This document shows positions 19,407-30,231 of a stretch of DNA of 64,000 bases, piece after piece. The translations under genes were made by a program, and so were the position numbers. The stretch's first letter is position 1. Every line of letters starts with the position of its first letter. This stretch comes from Agrobacterium pusense (GTDB taxonomy: Bacteria; Pseudomonadota; Alphaproteobacteria; Rhizobiales; Rhizobiaceae), in NCBI RefSeq assembly GCF_900102105.1, contig NZ_FNBB01000016.1, positions 1 to 64,000 of the forward strand, written 5' to 3'. A model generated the notes under the pieces. That model was given only the letters and a program-made list of their open reading frames with translations. It was not told where the DNA came from and searched no databases.

Positions 19407-22400
19407 ATGGCGATCAAAGCGAGCATCTATCATCTGACGCATTATAAATACGACAATCCGGTTCGCCTTGGACCACAGATCATCAGACTGAAGCCCGCCT
19501 CACATTCCAGAACCAGCGTCATCAGCCATTCTCTCAAGGTTTCACCCTCCAATCACTTCGTGAACCTTCAGCAGGATCCCTACGGTAATTACCTTGCCCG
19601 CTTCGTTTTTCCGGAACCGGTGAGCGAATTCAAGATCGAGGTCGATCTTGTCGCCGATATGACGGTTTATAATCCGTTCGATTTCTTTGTGGAGGAAGAG
19701 GCGACAAAGTGGCCCTTCGACTATCCGCAGGAACTGCGCGACGATCTCTCCATCTACATGAAGCCGGAACCGACCGGTCCTCTGCTCGCCGCCTTCATGG
19801 CCACTGTCGACCGCACTCCAGGTCAACAGACGGTGGACATGGTCGTCGGCCTCAACGCCCGCCTGCAGCAGGAGATCGGTTACGTCATCCGCATGGAACC
19901 CGGCGTCCAGACACCTGAGGAGACGCTTACTTCCGGCAAGGGGTCCTGCCGCGATACCAGCTGGCTGCTCGTGCAGGTCCTGAGGCATCTTGGCCTCGCT
20001 GCCCGTTTCGTGTCGGGATATCTCATCCAGTTGACACCGGACCTCAAGGCGCTGGACGGCCCATCCGGCACCGAGGTGGACTTCACCGATCTGCACGCAT
20101 GGGCCGAGGTTTATATGCCGGGTGCGGGCTGGATCGGCCTCGACCCCACGTCCGGTCTATTGACCGGCGAGAGCCATATTCCTTTGGCGGCAACACCGCA
20201 TTACCGCAACGCCGCGCCTATTTCTGGCGGCTATTACGGCCATGCCAACACGGAATTCGCCTTCGACATGCAGGTCCGGCGGGTTGCCGAGACGCCGCGC
20301 ATCACCAAGCCTTTTTCGGACGAAAGCTGGGACGAACTCAATGCGCTCGGCCAGGAGGTCGATGAGGTTCTGAATACCCATGATGTCCGGTTGACCATGG
20401 GCGGCGAACCGACCTTCGTTTCCATCGACGATTTCGAATCCGATGAGTGGAACACCGGTGCGGTGGGGCCAACAAAGCGCGAAAAGGCCGACCTTCTGAT
20501 CCGCCGCCTGCGCGAGCGTTTCGCACCGGGTGGGTTTTTGCATTACGGCCAGGGAAAATGGTATCCGGGCGAAAGCCTGCCGCGCTGGACGTTCTCGCTC
20601 TATTGGCGCAAGGATGGCCTGCCGATCTGGCAGAACCCGGCGCTTATCGCCGAGGAGGGCGCGAATACCGGCGCAAAGGCGGAAGACGCGCAGAAACTGC
20701 TGGGCGGCATCGCCTCCCATCTCGGCATCGAACGGGAGCTGGTGCTGCCGGCCTATGAGGATCCGGCGGAATGGATCATCAAGGAAGGAAGCCTTCCCGA
20801 CAATGTTGACCCGTCAAATTCCAAGCTGAAGGACCCGGAGGAGCGAAACCGCATAGCCCGCGTCTTCGAGCGGGGACTGACGACACCGACCGGCTATATT
20901 CTTCCCGTTCAGGCGTGGAATGCGCGCGCCGCCGGCAAGCGCTGGATCAGCGAAAAATGGAAGACGCGGCGCGGTAAAATATTCCTCGTTCCGGGTGACA
21001 GCCCGGTGGGTTACCGCCTGCCACTGGGCACCCTGCCCTATGTGCCGCCATCCGCCTATCCCTATATTCACGAGGCAGACCCCTCGATCCCTCGCGGTCC
21101 GCTTCCCGACGTCTTCACGCCATCGGGCCGCGCCTTGCCCGAAGCTTCTTTCCATGCCAGCGAAGCCGCGGGGCAGGAACGCGTAGAGCAGACGATCGGC
21201 GAAATCGGCGGCGCGGTGCGCACCGCCATGTCGGTGGAACCGCGTGATGGCAGGCTCTGCGTCTTCATGCCGCCAGTGGAACGCATCGAGGACTATCTCG
21301 AGCTGATTGCAGCAGCGGAGGCGGCAGCGGCCGATCTTGGACTGCCAGTCCACATAGAGGGTTATGCGCCGCCGCATGATGAGCGTATCAATGTAATCCG
21401 CGTCGCGCCCGATCCTGGTGTCATAGAAGTCAACATCCACCCCGCTTCAAGCTGGAAGGACTGTGTCGACATTACCACCGCAGTCTACGAAGAGGCGCGC
21501 CAGTCACGTCTCGGTGCCGACAAATTCATGATCGATGGCCGTCATACCGGCACCGGCGGCGGCAACCATGTGGTGGTGGGCGGCGCCAATCCCAATGACA
21601 GCCCATTCCTGCGCCGACCCGATCTTCTGAAAAGTCTCGTGCTGCACTGGCAGCGGCACCCCTCGCTTTCCTATCTCTTCTCAGGGCTCTTCATCGGCCC
21701 GACGAGCCAGGCGCCACGTATCGACGAAGCCCGCCACGACAGTCTCTACGAACTGGAGATCGCGCTTGCGCAGGTGCCGCTGCCCGGTGAAGGCGTTCCG
21801 CCCTTGCCATGGCTGGTTGACCGCCTGTTCCGCAATCTTCTGACGGATGTAACGGGCAATACCCACCGCGCCGAAATATGCATCGACAAGCTGTTTTCGC
21901 CTGATGGACCGACCGGCCGCCTCGGGCTGGTGGAATTTCGCGGTTTCGAAATGCCGCCGAATGCGCGCATGTCGCTTGCCCAGCAGTTGCTGGTGCGTGC
22001 TCTCATTGCGCGTTTCTGGAAAAACCCGGCCGTCGGCAAATTCGTGCGCTGGGGCACGGCACTCGCCGATCGTTTCATGCTACCGCATTATATCTGGGCG
22101 GATTTCCTGGATGTGCTTGCAGACCTCAGGGAAAACGGTTTCGACCTGAAGCCCGAATGGTTCACCGCCCAGCAGGAATTCCGTTTCCCCTTTTTCGGGG
22201 AGGTGGAATATGAAGGATCAAAGCTGGAATTGCGCCAGGCGCTGGAACCCTGGCATGTGATGGGCGAACAGGGCGCCATCGGCGGCACCGTGCGTTATGT
22301 CGACAGCTCCGTCGAGCGCCTGCAGGTGCGGCTCGAAACGTCCAATCCCGCCCGCTACGCGGTGGCCTGCAACGGCCGCGCCGTTCCGCTGACTCCGACG

Positions 22401-22733
22401 GAAAACCGCAGCGTCGCGGTTGCCGGCGTCCGCTTCAAGGCATGGCAGCCCGCTTCCGGCCTGCATCCCGTGCTGCCCGTCAATTCACCCTTGACCTTTG
22501 ACATTTATGATACATGGTCGAGGCGATCGATCGGCGGATGCATCTATCATGTTGCTCATCCAGGCGGGCGCAATTACGAGACATTTCCCGTCAACGGCAA
22601 TGAGGCGGAGGCACGCCGCCTCGCCCGTTTCGAACCATGGGGGCATACGGCAGGGCAATATCCGCTTCGGGCGGAAACCGTGTCGCCAGAATTTCCGCTG
22701 ACGCTCGATCTGCGCCGGCCTTACGGAGTATAA
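19407..22733 (+). CDS. Transglutaminase-like domain fused to DUF2126 (predicted GS-like amidoligase)
   Basis: A 1108-residue protein. Residues 1 to about 150 are the bacterial transglutaminase N-terminal domain ([17 protein letters not shown]). The papain-like core has Cys181 in [12 protein letters not shown], His230 in LHAWAEVY and Asp246 in GLDPTSG. From about residue 340 the DUF2126 module begins with [10 protein letters not shown] and includes [19 protein letters not shown], which resembles the nucleotide and glutamate-binding region of glutamine-synthetase-fold ligases. The ATG at 19407 is chosen because homology begins at once (MAIKASIYH); an upstream in-frame start would add 30 unrelated residues. 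The stop is 1 bp before the next start. The pairing of a peptidase-like and a ligase module suggests peptide synthesis or tagging; no member's product is known to me. Confidence 0.85.
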   Translation: MAIKASIYHLTHYKYDNPVRLGPQIIRLKPASHSRTSVISHSLKVSPSNHFVNLQQDPYGNYLARFVFPEPVSEFKIEVDLVADMTVYNPFDFFVEEEATKWPFDYPQELRDDLSIYMKPEPTGPLLAAFMATVDRTPGQQTVDMVVGLNARLQQEIGYVIRMEPGVQTPEETLTSGKGSCRDTSWLLVQVLRHLGLAARFVSGYLIQLTPDLKALDGPSGTEVDFTDLHAWAEVYMPGAGWIGLDPTSGLLTGESHIPLAATPHYRNAAPISGGYYGHANTEFAFDMQVRRVAETPRITKPFSDESWDELNALGQEVDEVLNTHDVRLTMGGEPTFVSIDDFESDEWNTGAVGPTKREKADLLIRRLRERFAPGGFLHYGQGKWYPGESLPRWTFSLYWRKDGLPIWQNPALIAEEGANTGAKAEDAQKLLGGIASHLGIERELVLPAYEDPAEWIIKEGSLPDNVDPSNSKLKDPEERNRIARVFERGLTTPTGYILPVQAWNARAAGKRWISEKWKTRRGKIFLVPGDSPVGYRLPLGTLPYVPPSAYPYIHEADPSIPRGPLPDVFTPSGRALPEASFHASEAAGQERVEQTIGEIGGAVRTAMSVEPRDGRLCVFMPPVERIEDYLELIAAAEAAAADLGLPVHIEGYAPPHDERINVIRVAPDPGVIEVNIHPASSWKDCVDITTAVYEEARQSRLGADKFMIDGRHTGTGGGNHVVVGGANPNDSPFLRRPDLLKSLVLHWQRHPSLSYLFSGLFIGPTSQAPRIDEARHDSLYELEIALAQVPLPGEGVPPLPWLVDRLFRNLLTDVTGNTHRAEICIDKLFSPDGPTGRLGLVEFRGFEMPPNARMSLAQQLLVRALIARFWKNPAVGKFVRWGTALADRFMLPHYIWADFLDVLADLRENGFDLKPEWFTAQQEFRFPFFGEVEYEGSKLELRQALEPWHVMGEQGAIGGTVRYVDSSVERLQVRLETSNPARYAVACNGRAVPLTPTENRSVAVAGVRFKAWQPASGLHPVLPVNSPLTFDIYDTWSRRSIGGCIYHVAHPGGRNYETFPVNGNEAEARRLARFEPWGHTAGQYPLRAETVSPEFPLTLDLRRPYGV

Positions 22734-22734
22734 A

Positions 22735-25140
22735 TTGTCTAAAGCCCCGGCAACGGAACGCAAGACGGAAACGAGCGCGCGACCAAGCGGGCTTGAATAT
22801 TCGCCCTTGCCTGGCGTTGCCGACGAAATGCTCGATAACAACGGCGCGGTGAGACCGGTCTGGAAGACCCTGCTCGAGGCCCTCTCGCGCATGTCTGAGC
22901 GGGAGCTGCATGAGCGTTTTGCCCGCACTGACCGCTATCTGCGCGATGCCGGCGTGTTCTACCGCGATTACGGCAAGGGCAGCAGCGAAAGAAACTGGCC
23001 GATCTCCCATATTCCGGTGCTGATCGACGACCGGGAATGGACGGTTCTTGCCGAGGGGTTGAAGCAGCGCGCCAATCTTCTGGAAGCCATGGTCGCCGAT
23101 TTTTACGGCGAAAACCGACTGGTGAAGGAAGGTTATGTGCCGCCGGCGCTGATTGCCTCGAATCCCGAATATCTGCGCCCCATGGTCGGCGTAAAGCCGG
23201 CAAGCGGTCATTACCTGCACTTCTGTTCCTTCGAGATCGGGCGTGGGCCAGATGGCAACTGGTGGGTGCTGGCCGACAGGACGCAGGCGCCCTCCGGTGC
23301 GGGTTTCGCGCTCGAAAACCGGGTAGCGACCACGCGTGCGCTCTCCGACATCTATGCCGAAACCCATGTTCACCGTCTGGCCTCGTTTTTTGGTGCTTTC
23401 CGCGACACGCTGCAGGCGCAAAGAAAACACCCTGACGACCGGATCGCCGTGTTAACACCCGGCCCGGCCAACGAGACCTATTTCGAACACGCCTATATCG
23501 CCCGTTATCTTGGCTTCATGCTGCTGGAGGGCGAAGACCTGACCGTTGTCAATGGCCGCGTCATGGTCAGAACGGTTGCCGGGTTGAAGCCGATCGGCGT
23601 CCTCTGGCGGCGTCTCGACGCATCCTATTCCGATCCGCTGGAGCTCAACCAGCAATCCCATATCGGCACGCCGGGCATGGTACAGGCATTGCGCAATGAA
23701 GCGCTCACCATCGTCAACGCGCTCGGCAGCGGAATTCTGGAAACGCGGGCGCTGCTTGCCTTCATGCCGCGCATCTGCCGCCACATTCTCGGCGAAGAAC
23801 TGAAATTGCCGTCCATCGCCACCTGGTGGTGCGGACAGGAGGCTGAACGCCGTCACGTCGCCGGCAATATCGAAGGCATGGTCATTGGCCCGGCCTATTC
23901 CCGGCTTCCATTCTTCGACGATAACGGCCAGTCCGTGCTCGGCTCTTCCCTGAGAGAAACTGCAAAGGAATCGATCAGCGACTGGCTTGCCTCCGATGGC
24001 CACAGGCTGGTGGGCCAGGAAGTGGTGAAGCTTTCAACCACCCCGGCCTACGTCGACAACAAGCTCGTGCCGCGCCCGATGAGCCTTCGTGTATTTGCCG
24101 CCCGTACCCAGGATGGCTGGCAGATCATGCCGGGTGGCTTTGCCCGGATAGGCAGCGGTGACGACGTGTCCGCCATCGCCATGCAATCGGGCGGAAGCGC
24201 GGCTGATGTCTGGATCGTCAGCGACAGACCGGTGGAGCGCACCACGCTTCTGCCGGCGGAAGAGAGCTTCACCCGCAACATGCCGGGCAGCCTGCCAAGC
24301 CGTGCGGCCGACAATCTCTTCTGGCTGGGTCGTTATATCGAGCGCTCTGAAGGCGCCTTGCGCATCCTTCGCGCCTGGCATGGGCGTTATGCCGAATCCG
24401 CTGATCCGCGCCAGCCGCTGCTCGCGCATGTCACGCGGTATCTCGAAGCGCTTGATGTGGAGATGAACGATGCCGTGCCGGAAAGCCTGCTTACCAACAT
24501 CAACAGCGCGCTTTATTCCGCCAGCAACATTCGTGACCGCTTTTCACCGGACGGATGGCTGGCGCTGAACGACCTTGCCAAGACGGCCCGCCGTTTCCAC
24601 GCGAAAGTGGCTCCCGGCGACGACGCGACCCATGCCATGACGGTCCTCTTGCGCAAGCTTGCGGGCTTTGCCGGCCTGGTGCACGAAAACATGTATCGCT
24701 TTACCGGCTGGCGTTTCCTGTCGATCGGCCGTTATCTCGAACGCGGACTGCATATGACGCGTCTTCTCGGCCATATGACCGGCCCGGACGCGCCAGATGG
24801 ATCCTATGACATGCTGCTTGAAATCGGCGACAGCGTCATGACCCATCGCCGGCGGTATAACGTCAATACGGCAGGTCTGACCGTGACCGATCTTCTGGCA
24901 CTCGACCCGCTCAATCCCCGCTCGATCCTGTTTCAGCTGAACGAGATCCGCACCGAGGTGGAGCAGCTTCCAAACGCCTTCGTCAACGGCCAGATGTCGC
25001 CCTTCTACCGCGAGACGATGCGTCTGCATTCCGGGTTGGCGGTCATGACGCCGGAAAACATGAATGGCGCGATCTACCGCCAGCTCGAAACCGACATGGA
25101 GCATCTTTCCGATGTTCTGGCCCGGACCTATCTCGGATAA
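22735..25140 (+). CDS. Circularly permuted ATP-grasp protein fused to alpha-E domain (DUF404/DUF407-DUF403)
   Basis: An 801-residue protein starting at TTG 22735, one base after the previous stop and preceded by GGAG. Residues 90-500 are the circularly permuted ATP-grasp ligase (VLWRRLDASYSDPLEL, ANALGSGIL-like VNALGSGILETRALLAF, LPSIATWWCGQEA). From about 520 the alpha-helical alpha-E domain follows (SRAADNLFWLGRYIERSEGALR), ending near VLARTYLG. In many bacteria these are two separate genes; here they are fused. The enzyme is predicted to form an amide or peptide bond with ATP. Its constant neighbours are DUF2126 and transglutaminase-fold proteins, as here. Confidence 0.87.
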   Translation: MSKAPATERKTETSARPSGLEYSPLPGVADEMLDNNGAVRPVWKTLLEALSRMSERELHERFARTDRYLRDAGVFYRDYGKGSSERNWPISHIPVLIDDREWTVLAEGLKQRANLLEAMVADFYGENRLVKEGYVPPALIASNPEYLRPMVGVKPASGHYLHFCSFEIGRGPDGNWWVLADRTQAPSGAGFALENRVATTRALSDIYAETHVHRLASFFGAFRDTLQAQRKHPDDRIAVLTPGPANETYFEHAYIARYLGFMLLEGEDLTVVNGRVMVRTVAGLKPIGVLWRRLDASYSDPLELNQQSHIGTPGMVQALRNEALTIVNALGSGILETRALLAFMPRICRHILGEELKLPSIATWWCGQEAERRHVAGNIEGMVIGPAYSRLPFFDDNGQSVLGSSLRETAKESISDWLASDGHRLVGQEVVKLSTTPAYVDNKLVPRPMSLRVFAARTQDGWQIMPGGFARIGSGDDVSAIAMQSGGSAADVWIVSDRPVERTTLLPAEESFTRNMPGSLPSRAADNLFWLGRYIERSEGALRILRAWHGRYAESADPRQPLLAHVTRYLEALDVEMNDAVPESLLTNINSALYSASNIRDRFSPDGWLALNDLAKTARRFHAKVAPGDDATHAMTVLLRKLAGFAGLVHENMYRFTGWRFLSIGRYLERGLHMTRLLGHMTGPDAPDGSYDMLLEIGDSVMTHRRRYNVNTAGLTVTDLLALDPLNPRSILFQLNEIRTEVEQLPNAFVNGQMSPFYRETMRLHSGLAVMTPENMNGAIYRQLETDMEHLSDVLARTYLG

Positions 25141-25144
25141 TCCT

Positions 25145-26026
25145 ATGCTCTATGATCTTTCCCTGCATATGGGTTACACCTACGACACGCCGGCACATGG
25201 CGCACGCCACATCATCCGCGTCCTGCCGCTCTCCATCCCGGGTCGACAGCGGCTCGTCGCCGGCTCCATCGACGTTTCGCCGACGCCGGAAGAACGGGCC
25301 GTCTTCGAGGATTTCTTTCATCTCTCGGCAACATCGGTGCATCTGCGCGCACCGCATGAAAAGCTCGATATTCGCATGCAGGCGCGGGTGATGGTGGAAG
25401 CCCCGGCATTGACGGCGGATTTTTCGCCCGAGCTTTCCCGCCTGCCGCAGGACCTCGCCGGTGTGTGGTCGCTCGATTTCCAGTCACCGCACCACTTTAT
25501 CGGCGCTAGTCCAAGGATCGGAATGGACACGGCGATATCCGCCTATGCCCGGGAAGTGCTGAAGCCCGGAATGACCATTCGCGAAATTGCGCTCTCTCTG
25601 TGCAAACGGATCCATAAGGACTTCACCTATGACGGCGAGGCGACGACCGTTGATACGACACCTGCGGAAGCCTTCAAACTAAAGCGCGGCGTGTGCCAGG
25701 ATTTTTCGCATATCATGATCATGGCCTTGCGCAGCCTCGGCATTCCCGCCGGTTATGTCAGCGGTTTCCTGCGTACCATTCCTCCGCCCGGCAAGGAACG
25801 GCTTGAAGGCGCCGACGCAATGCACGCCTGGGTGCGCATCTGGTGCGGCGAGGCTGCCGGTTATCTGGAGCTCGATCCCACCAACGACATCGTGGCGGGG
25901 AGCGACCATATCGTCGTCGGTTATGGCAGGGATTATTCCGATGTCGCCCCCGTTATCGGGGTATTGAAGAGCTACGGCAATCAGCAGATAAAACAGGCGG
26001 TCGACGTGATCCCCATCCAGCAATGA
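25145..26026 (+). CDS. Transglutaminase-like cysteine peptidase/amidase
   Basis: A 293-residue stand-alone protein with the bacterial transglutaminase N-terminal domain (LSLHMGYTYDTPAHGARH) and a core with Cys184 in RGVCQDFSH, His227 in DAMHAWV and Asp244 in YLELDPTND. It starts 4 bp after the ATP-grasp/alpha-E gene, so it is the third gene of that operon. It has no signal peptide and is probably cytoplasmic. Such proteins may hydrolyse isopeptide or peptide bonds or transfer amines. In this system it could remove or process what the ligases make. No physiological substrate is known. Confidence 0.87.
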   Translation: MLYDLSLHMGYTYDTPAHGARHIIRVLPLSIPGRQRLVAGSIDVSPTPEERAVFEDFFHLSATSVHLRAPHEKLDIRMQARVMVEAPALTADFSPELSRLPQDLAGVWSLDFQSPHHFIGASPRIGMDTAISAYAREVLKPGMTIREIALSLCKRIHKDFTYDGEATTVDTTPAEAFKLKRGVCQDFSHIMIMALRSLGIPAGYVSGFLRTIPPPGKERLEGADAMHAWVRIWCGEAAGYLELDPTNDIVAGSDHIVVGYGRDYSDVAPVIGVLKSYGNQQIKQAVDVIPIQQ

Positions 26027-26192
26027 CACAACTTGTATTATTCCAGACCTTCGCGACGACAATTCTTGAAAATACTTTGAAAGCTGCGTCAATTTGACCA
26101 CTGCGTAAAATTGAACCGATCACCTTAGCGGATTTTACATCGTTTGCGGGTTTCCTGCGCTCAGTCGAATATTCTAATCGGTGAGCCCCCCT

Positions 26193-27431
26193 ATGACCGC
26201 CTCCGCACCTGACAAATTGAAGCGCCGTTTCCTGACCGATAAGAGCGGCAATTTCGGCATCATGACGGCAATCCTGCTGCCTGTCTTGCTCGGTTTTGCC
26301 GGTGCCGGCATGGAGTTGGCGAATGTGATGCAGGTGAAAGCGGACATGCAGAACACTGCGGATTCAGCCGCCCTTGCGGCGGCAACCGAGGCGCGGCTGA
26401 AAAAGGGCGATCTGACGGATGAGCAGATCAAGGAAATCGCCAAGGGCTTCATTGCCGCGCAGATGGAAAAAAGCCTGACCGAAGAAGAAAAGAAGAAACT
26501 GGAGGAGAATTCTCCAACCAGCATCACGACGACGGAAAATGCCCGCGGCAAGACCTACACGATCGAAACCACGATCAACCACCAGGTTCAGCTCAATCCG
26601 CTGCTCGGGTTCATTGGCGCAAAAACACTCGATCTTTCGGTAACCGGCACCGCAAAGAGCACCGTCAACAAGGGTGCTCCGATCTCCATGTATCTGGCGC
26701 TTGATCGTTCCGGCTCGATGTCGTTCAAGACGGATACCGTCAATGCCGCAAAAAAGTCGTGCCCGAACTATACCGCCAGCAACTGGGGCAAGAGCGAAGC
26801 GCAGGTTACGTCCAGCCCCTGCTATGTCAACAAGGCCACGTCGCTCAAAACCGCGGTCGGATTTCTCGTCGCCACATTGAACAAGGCCGACCCGACCTAC
26901 ACTGCCAACGGCAGTTCGCAACTGGTGCGGACAGGTGCCTCGGTCTATACGCACGAGACCTATGCCGCCCAGCCCCTTAGCTGGGGCACGAGCAGTGTTG
27001 TCAGCTATGTGGACAAACAGATTCCGGAATTTCCCACCGGCGGCACGGACGCCCGCAGCAGCCTGAACGCCGCCTATAACGCACTCAAGAAAGCCAATCC
27101 CGACGAAGCGAAGGCACATAAAACGCAGGGGAACGAATCCTTCGAGCGCTATATTGTTCTGATGACCGATGGCGAAATGACGGGAAACAGCGCCTCGTGG
27201 AATTCCAGCATCGACCAGTCGGTGCGCACCACCTGCGAGACTGCCAAGAAAGATGGAATCAAGATTTTCAGCGTCGCCTTCATGGCGCCGGACAAGGGCA
27301 AGGCGCTGCTGCAATATTGCGCATCGAGCGCTGACAATTATTACGCCCCTGAAAACATGGAGCAGATCGTAACAGCCTTTGGCGAAATCGCCCGCAAGGC
27401 TGCAGGCAGCATAGCCACGCTCACCAACTGA
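26193..27431 (+). CDS. TadE/TadG-like protein with von Willebrand factor A domain
   Basis: A 412-residue protein. Residues 17-60 form the TadE/G-type N-terminus: a basic segment, a hydrophobic helix (FGIMTAILLPVLLGFAGAGM) and the motif QVKADMQNTADSAALAAA. A lysine/glutamate-rich helix follows at about 85-110. The VWA domain starts near residue 165 with an intact metal-ion-dependent adhesion site, D171-R-S-G-S (DxSxS), and ends with the typical YYAPENMEQIVTAFGEIA. The ATG at 26193 has GGTGAG before it; a GTG at 26181 is possible. No other tad/flp pilus genes are in the window, so it is an orphan. It is likely surface-exposed and anchored by the N-terminal helix. Confidence 0.83.
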   Translation: MTASAPDKLKRRFLTDKSGNFGIMTAILLPVLLGFAGAGMELANVMQVKADMQNTADSAALAAATEARLKKGDLTDEQIKEIAKGFIAAQMEKSLTEEEKKKLEENSPTSITTTENARGKTYTIETTINHQVQLNPLLGFIGAKTLDLSVTGTAKSTVNKGAPISMYLALDRSGSMSFKTDTVNAAKKSCPNYTASNWGKSEAQVTSSPCYVNKATSLKTAVGFLVATLNKADPTYTANGSSQLVRTGASVYTHETYAAQPLSWGTSSVVSYVDKQIPEFPTGGTDARSSLNAAYNALKKANPDEAKAHKTQGNESFERYIVLMTDGEMTGNSASWNSSIDQSVRTTCETAKKDGIKIFSVAFMAPDKGKALLQYCASSADNYYAPENMEQIVTAFGEIARKAAGSIATLTN

Positions 27432-27555
27432 TCCGCTTCCGGCGCCGCCGCGCCGGAGCGCCTTCTCCGCTGCATGGCTGACAGAACATGTGCGGCAGGT
27501 GACAGCGGCGGCGGCCCGTGGCATAGGAGGGCCGCTCCCATTCACAGGCCCTGTC

Positions 27556-29178
27556 ATGATCCGCATCGAAAACATCAGCAAGTCGAACAGTCACCGCATT
27601 CTCTATATCGAGGCCTCCGCCGCGCTCAATCGCGGTGAGAAGATCGGCCTTGTCGGTCCGAACGGTGCCGGCAAGACCACGCTTTTCCGGATGATCACCG
27701 GCGAGGAGCAGCCGGACGAGGGTCAGGTCGTCGTCGAGAAGGGCATGACGGTCGGCTATTTCGATCAGGATGTCGGTGAAATGTCCGGCCGCTCGGCCGT
27801 GGCCGAGGTTATGGAGGGTGCAGGCCCGGTCAGCGAGGTCGCGGCGGAGCTTCGGGAACTGGAAGCCGCCATGTCCGATCCCGACCGGATGGACGAGATG
27901 GACGCCATCATCGAACGTTACGGCGAAGTGCAGGCGCGGTACGAAGAGCTTGATGGTTACGCGCTGGAAGGCCGTGCGCGTGAGGTGCTGGACGGGTTGA
28001 GCTTCAGCCAGGAGATGATGGACGGCGATGTTTCCAAGCTTTCCGGCGGCTGGAAGATGCGCGTCGCGCTTGCCCGCATCCTTTTGATGCGGCCGGACGT
28101 GATGCTGCTCGACGAACCCTCCAACCATCTCGATCTTGAAAGCCTGATCTGGCTTGAGGATTTCCTGAAGAATTATGACGGCGCGCTGCTGATGACCTCG
28201 CACGACCGGGAATTCATGAACCGCATCGTGACCAAGATCATCGAAATCGACGGCGGCAGTCTCACCACCTATTCCGGCGACTACGGCTTTTACGAACAGC
28301 AGCGCGCGCAGAATGAAAAGCAGCAGCAGGCACAGTTTGAACGCCAGCAGGCCATGCTCGCCAAGGAAATCAAGTTCATCGAACGTTTCAAGGCGCGCGC
28401 CTCGCATGCCGCGCAGGTGCAGAGCCGCGTGAAAAAACTCGACAAGATTGATCGCGTCGAGCCGCCACGCCGGCGCCAGACTGTTGCTTTCGAATTCGCG
28501 CCGGCGCCCCGCTCGGGTGAGGATGTCGTGGCGCTGAAGAAGGTGAACAAGGCCTATGGCAGCCGCACCATTTATGGCGATCTCGACTTCATGGTGCGGC
28601 GCAAGGAACGCTGGTGCATCATGGGCGTCAATGGTGCAGGAAAATCAACGCTGTTGAAGCTCGTGACCGGCACGGCGGAACCGGATTCCGGCAAGGTTAC
28701 CCTCGGCGCCAGCGTCAAGCTCGGTTACTTCGCCCAGCACGCCATGGATGTTCTTGACGGTGACAGCACCATCCTGGAATGGCTGGAAGAGCGCTTTCCA
28801 AAGGCGGGGCAGGCACCGTTGCGCGCCCTTGCCGGCTGTTTCGGTTTTTCCGGCGACGACGTGGAAAAACGTTGCCGCGTTCTTTCCGGCGGTGAAAAGG
28901 CCCGTCTCGTCATGGCTGCCATGCTGTTCGATCCGCCGAATTTCCTCGTGCTGGATGAGCCAACCAACCATCTCGATCTCGACACCAAGGAAATGCTGAT
29001 CAAGGCCCTCTCGGATTATGAAGGCACGATGCTGTTCGTTTCGCATGACCGTCATTTCCTGGCCGCCCTTTCGAACCGGGTTCTGGAACTGACGCCCGAT
29101 GGTATCCATCAATATGGTGGCGGGTACACCGAATATGTCGAAAGCACCGGACAGGAAGCCCCGGGCCTTCACAGCTGA
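27556..29178 (+). CDS. ABC-F family ATPase (ribosome-associated)
   Basis: A 540-residue soluble protein with two ABC domains and no membrane segments. The first has Walker A GPNGAGKT, signature LSGGWKMRV and Walker B LLDEPSNHLD. The second has GVNGAGKST, LSGGEKARL and VLDEPTNHLD. Between them lies the charged linker (FYEQQRAQNEKQQQAQ to RVKKLDKID) that reaches the ribosomal P-site tRNA in ABC-F proteins such as EttA and YbiT. The ATG at 27556 is where homology begins. The role is probably translation quality control or relief of stalled ribosomes; it does not look like an acquired antibiotic-resistance type. Confidence 0.9.
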   Translation: MIRIENISKSNSHRILYIEASAALNRGEKIGLVGPNGAGKTTLFRMITGEEQPDEGQVVVEKGMTVGYFDQDVGEMSGRSAVAEVMEGAGPVSEVAAELRELEAAMSDPDRMDEMDAIIERYGEVQARYEELDGYALEGRAREVLDGLSFSQEMMDGDVSKLSGGWKMRVALARILLMRPDVMLLDEPSNHLDLESLIWLEDFLKNYDGALLMTSHDREFMNRIVTKIIEIDGGSLTTYSGDYGFYEQQRAQNEKQQQAQFERQQAMLAKEIKFIERFKARASHAAQVQSRVKKLDKIDRVEPPRRRQTVAFEFAPAPRSGEDVVALKKVNKAYGSRTIYGDLDFMVRRKERWCIMGVNGAGKSTLLKLVTGTAEPDSGKVTLGASVKLGYFAQHAMDVLDGDSTILEWLEERFPKAGQAPLRALAGCFGFSGDDVEKRCRVLSGGEKARLVMAAMLFDPPNFLVLDEPTNHLDLDTKEMLIKALSDYEGTMLFVSHDRHFLAALSNRVLELTPDGIHQYGGGYTEYVESTGQEAPGLHS

Positions 29179-29238
29179 GCCATCTGCCGAACGCACCGCC
29201 CTGTGACGGCAGCTTTCTTTTGGAGACTGGAGAAGCAG

Positions 29239-30231
29239 ATGCGGATCGTGGTTTACAGCGCCAAGCCCTACGACCGGCAGTTCCTTGACGCTGCCGCCCA
29301 CCCTGGCATGAAGATGCAATATTGCGAAGCGCGCCTGTCTGCCGAAACGGTGGCGTTGGCGGAGGGAGCGATGGCGATCTGTGCCTTCGTCAATGACGAC
29401 CTGTCCGGACCGGTGCTCGAGAAACTTGCGGCAATGGGTGTGCGACTTGTCGCCCTGCGATGCGCCGGGTTCAATCAGGTGGACCTTCAGGCCGCCGAAA
29501 AGCTCGGCCTCACCATTGCGCGCGTGCCGGCCTATTCGCCTTATGCGGTGGCGGAACACACCATGGCGCTCATCCTGTCGCTCAACCGCAAGATTCACCG
29601 CGCCTATAATCGCGTTCGCGAGGGAAATTTCGCACTTGACGGGCTGCTTGGCTTCGATCTTCACGGGAAGACGGTTGGTGTTGTGGGGACGGGAAAGATC
29701 GGAGCGATCTTCACGCGTATCGCGGCCGGCTTCGGCTGCCGTCTGCTCGGCCACGATATCCGCCAGAATCCGGATTGCGTGGCGCTGGGCATGACCTATG
29801 TCACGCGAGAGGAGCTGTTCCGCGCGTCGGACGTACTCACACTGATGTGCCCGCTGACACCGGAGACCCGCCATCTCATTCGTAGCGAAACGCTGCCGCT
29901 GCTGAAAAAGGGCGTAATGCTCATCAATACCAGCCGCGGCGCCATCATCGACACGCAGGCCGCGATTGCCGGATTGAAAGACGGCACAATCGGTTCCCTC
30001 GGCATTGACGTCTACGAGGAGGAAGCCGATCTCTTTTTCGAGGATCTGTCCAATGACGTGTTGCGCGATGACGTTTTCGCGCGGTTGTTGACCTTTCCCA
30101 ATGTTCTGGTAACCGGTCATCAGGGTTTCTTCACACAGGAAGCACTCACAAACATTGCGGTCACGACAATCGCCAACATTGCGAGCTTTCTTGATACCGG
30201 CAAGGCGCTGCATGCCGTCTCGAGGACCTAG
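29239..30231 (+). CDS. ldhA: D-lactate dehydrogenase-like 2-hydroxyacid dehydrogenase
   Basis: A 330-residue NAD-dependent D-2-hydroxyacid dehydrogenase, collinear with E. coli LdhA (329 residues). It starts [15 protein letters not shown], has [12 protein letters not shown], the Rossmann motif GVVGTGKIG, catalytic Arg in NTSRGAIID, Glu in [11 protein letters not shown] and His in TGHQGFFT. The ATG at 29239 has GGAGAAG upstream. It should interconvert pyruvate and D-lactate. A gap of 127 bp separates it from the alpha-hydroxy acid oxidase gene on the same strand, so the two may share lactate metabolism. Confidence 0.87.
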   Translation: MRIVVYSAKPYDRQFLDAAAHPGMKMQYCEARLSAETVALAEGAMAICAFVNDDLSGPVLEKLAAMGVRLVALRCAGFNQVDLQAAEKLGLTIARVPAYSPYAVAEHTMALILSLNRKIHRAYNRVREGNFALDGLLGFDLHGKTVGVVGTGKIGAIFTRIAAGFGCRLLGHDIRQNPDCVALGMTYVTREELFRASDVLTLMCPLTPETRHLIRSETLPLLKKGVMLINTSRGAIIDTQAAIAGLKDGTIGSLGIDVYEEEADLFFEDLSNDVLRDDVFARLLTFPNVLVTGHQGFFTQEALTNIAVTTIANIASFLDTGKALHAVSRT

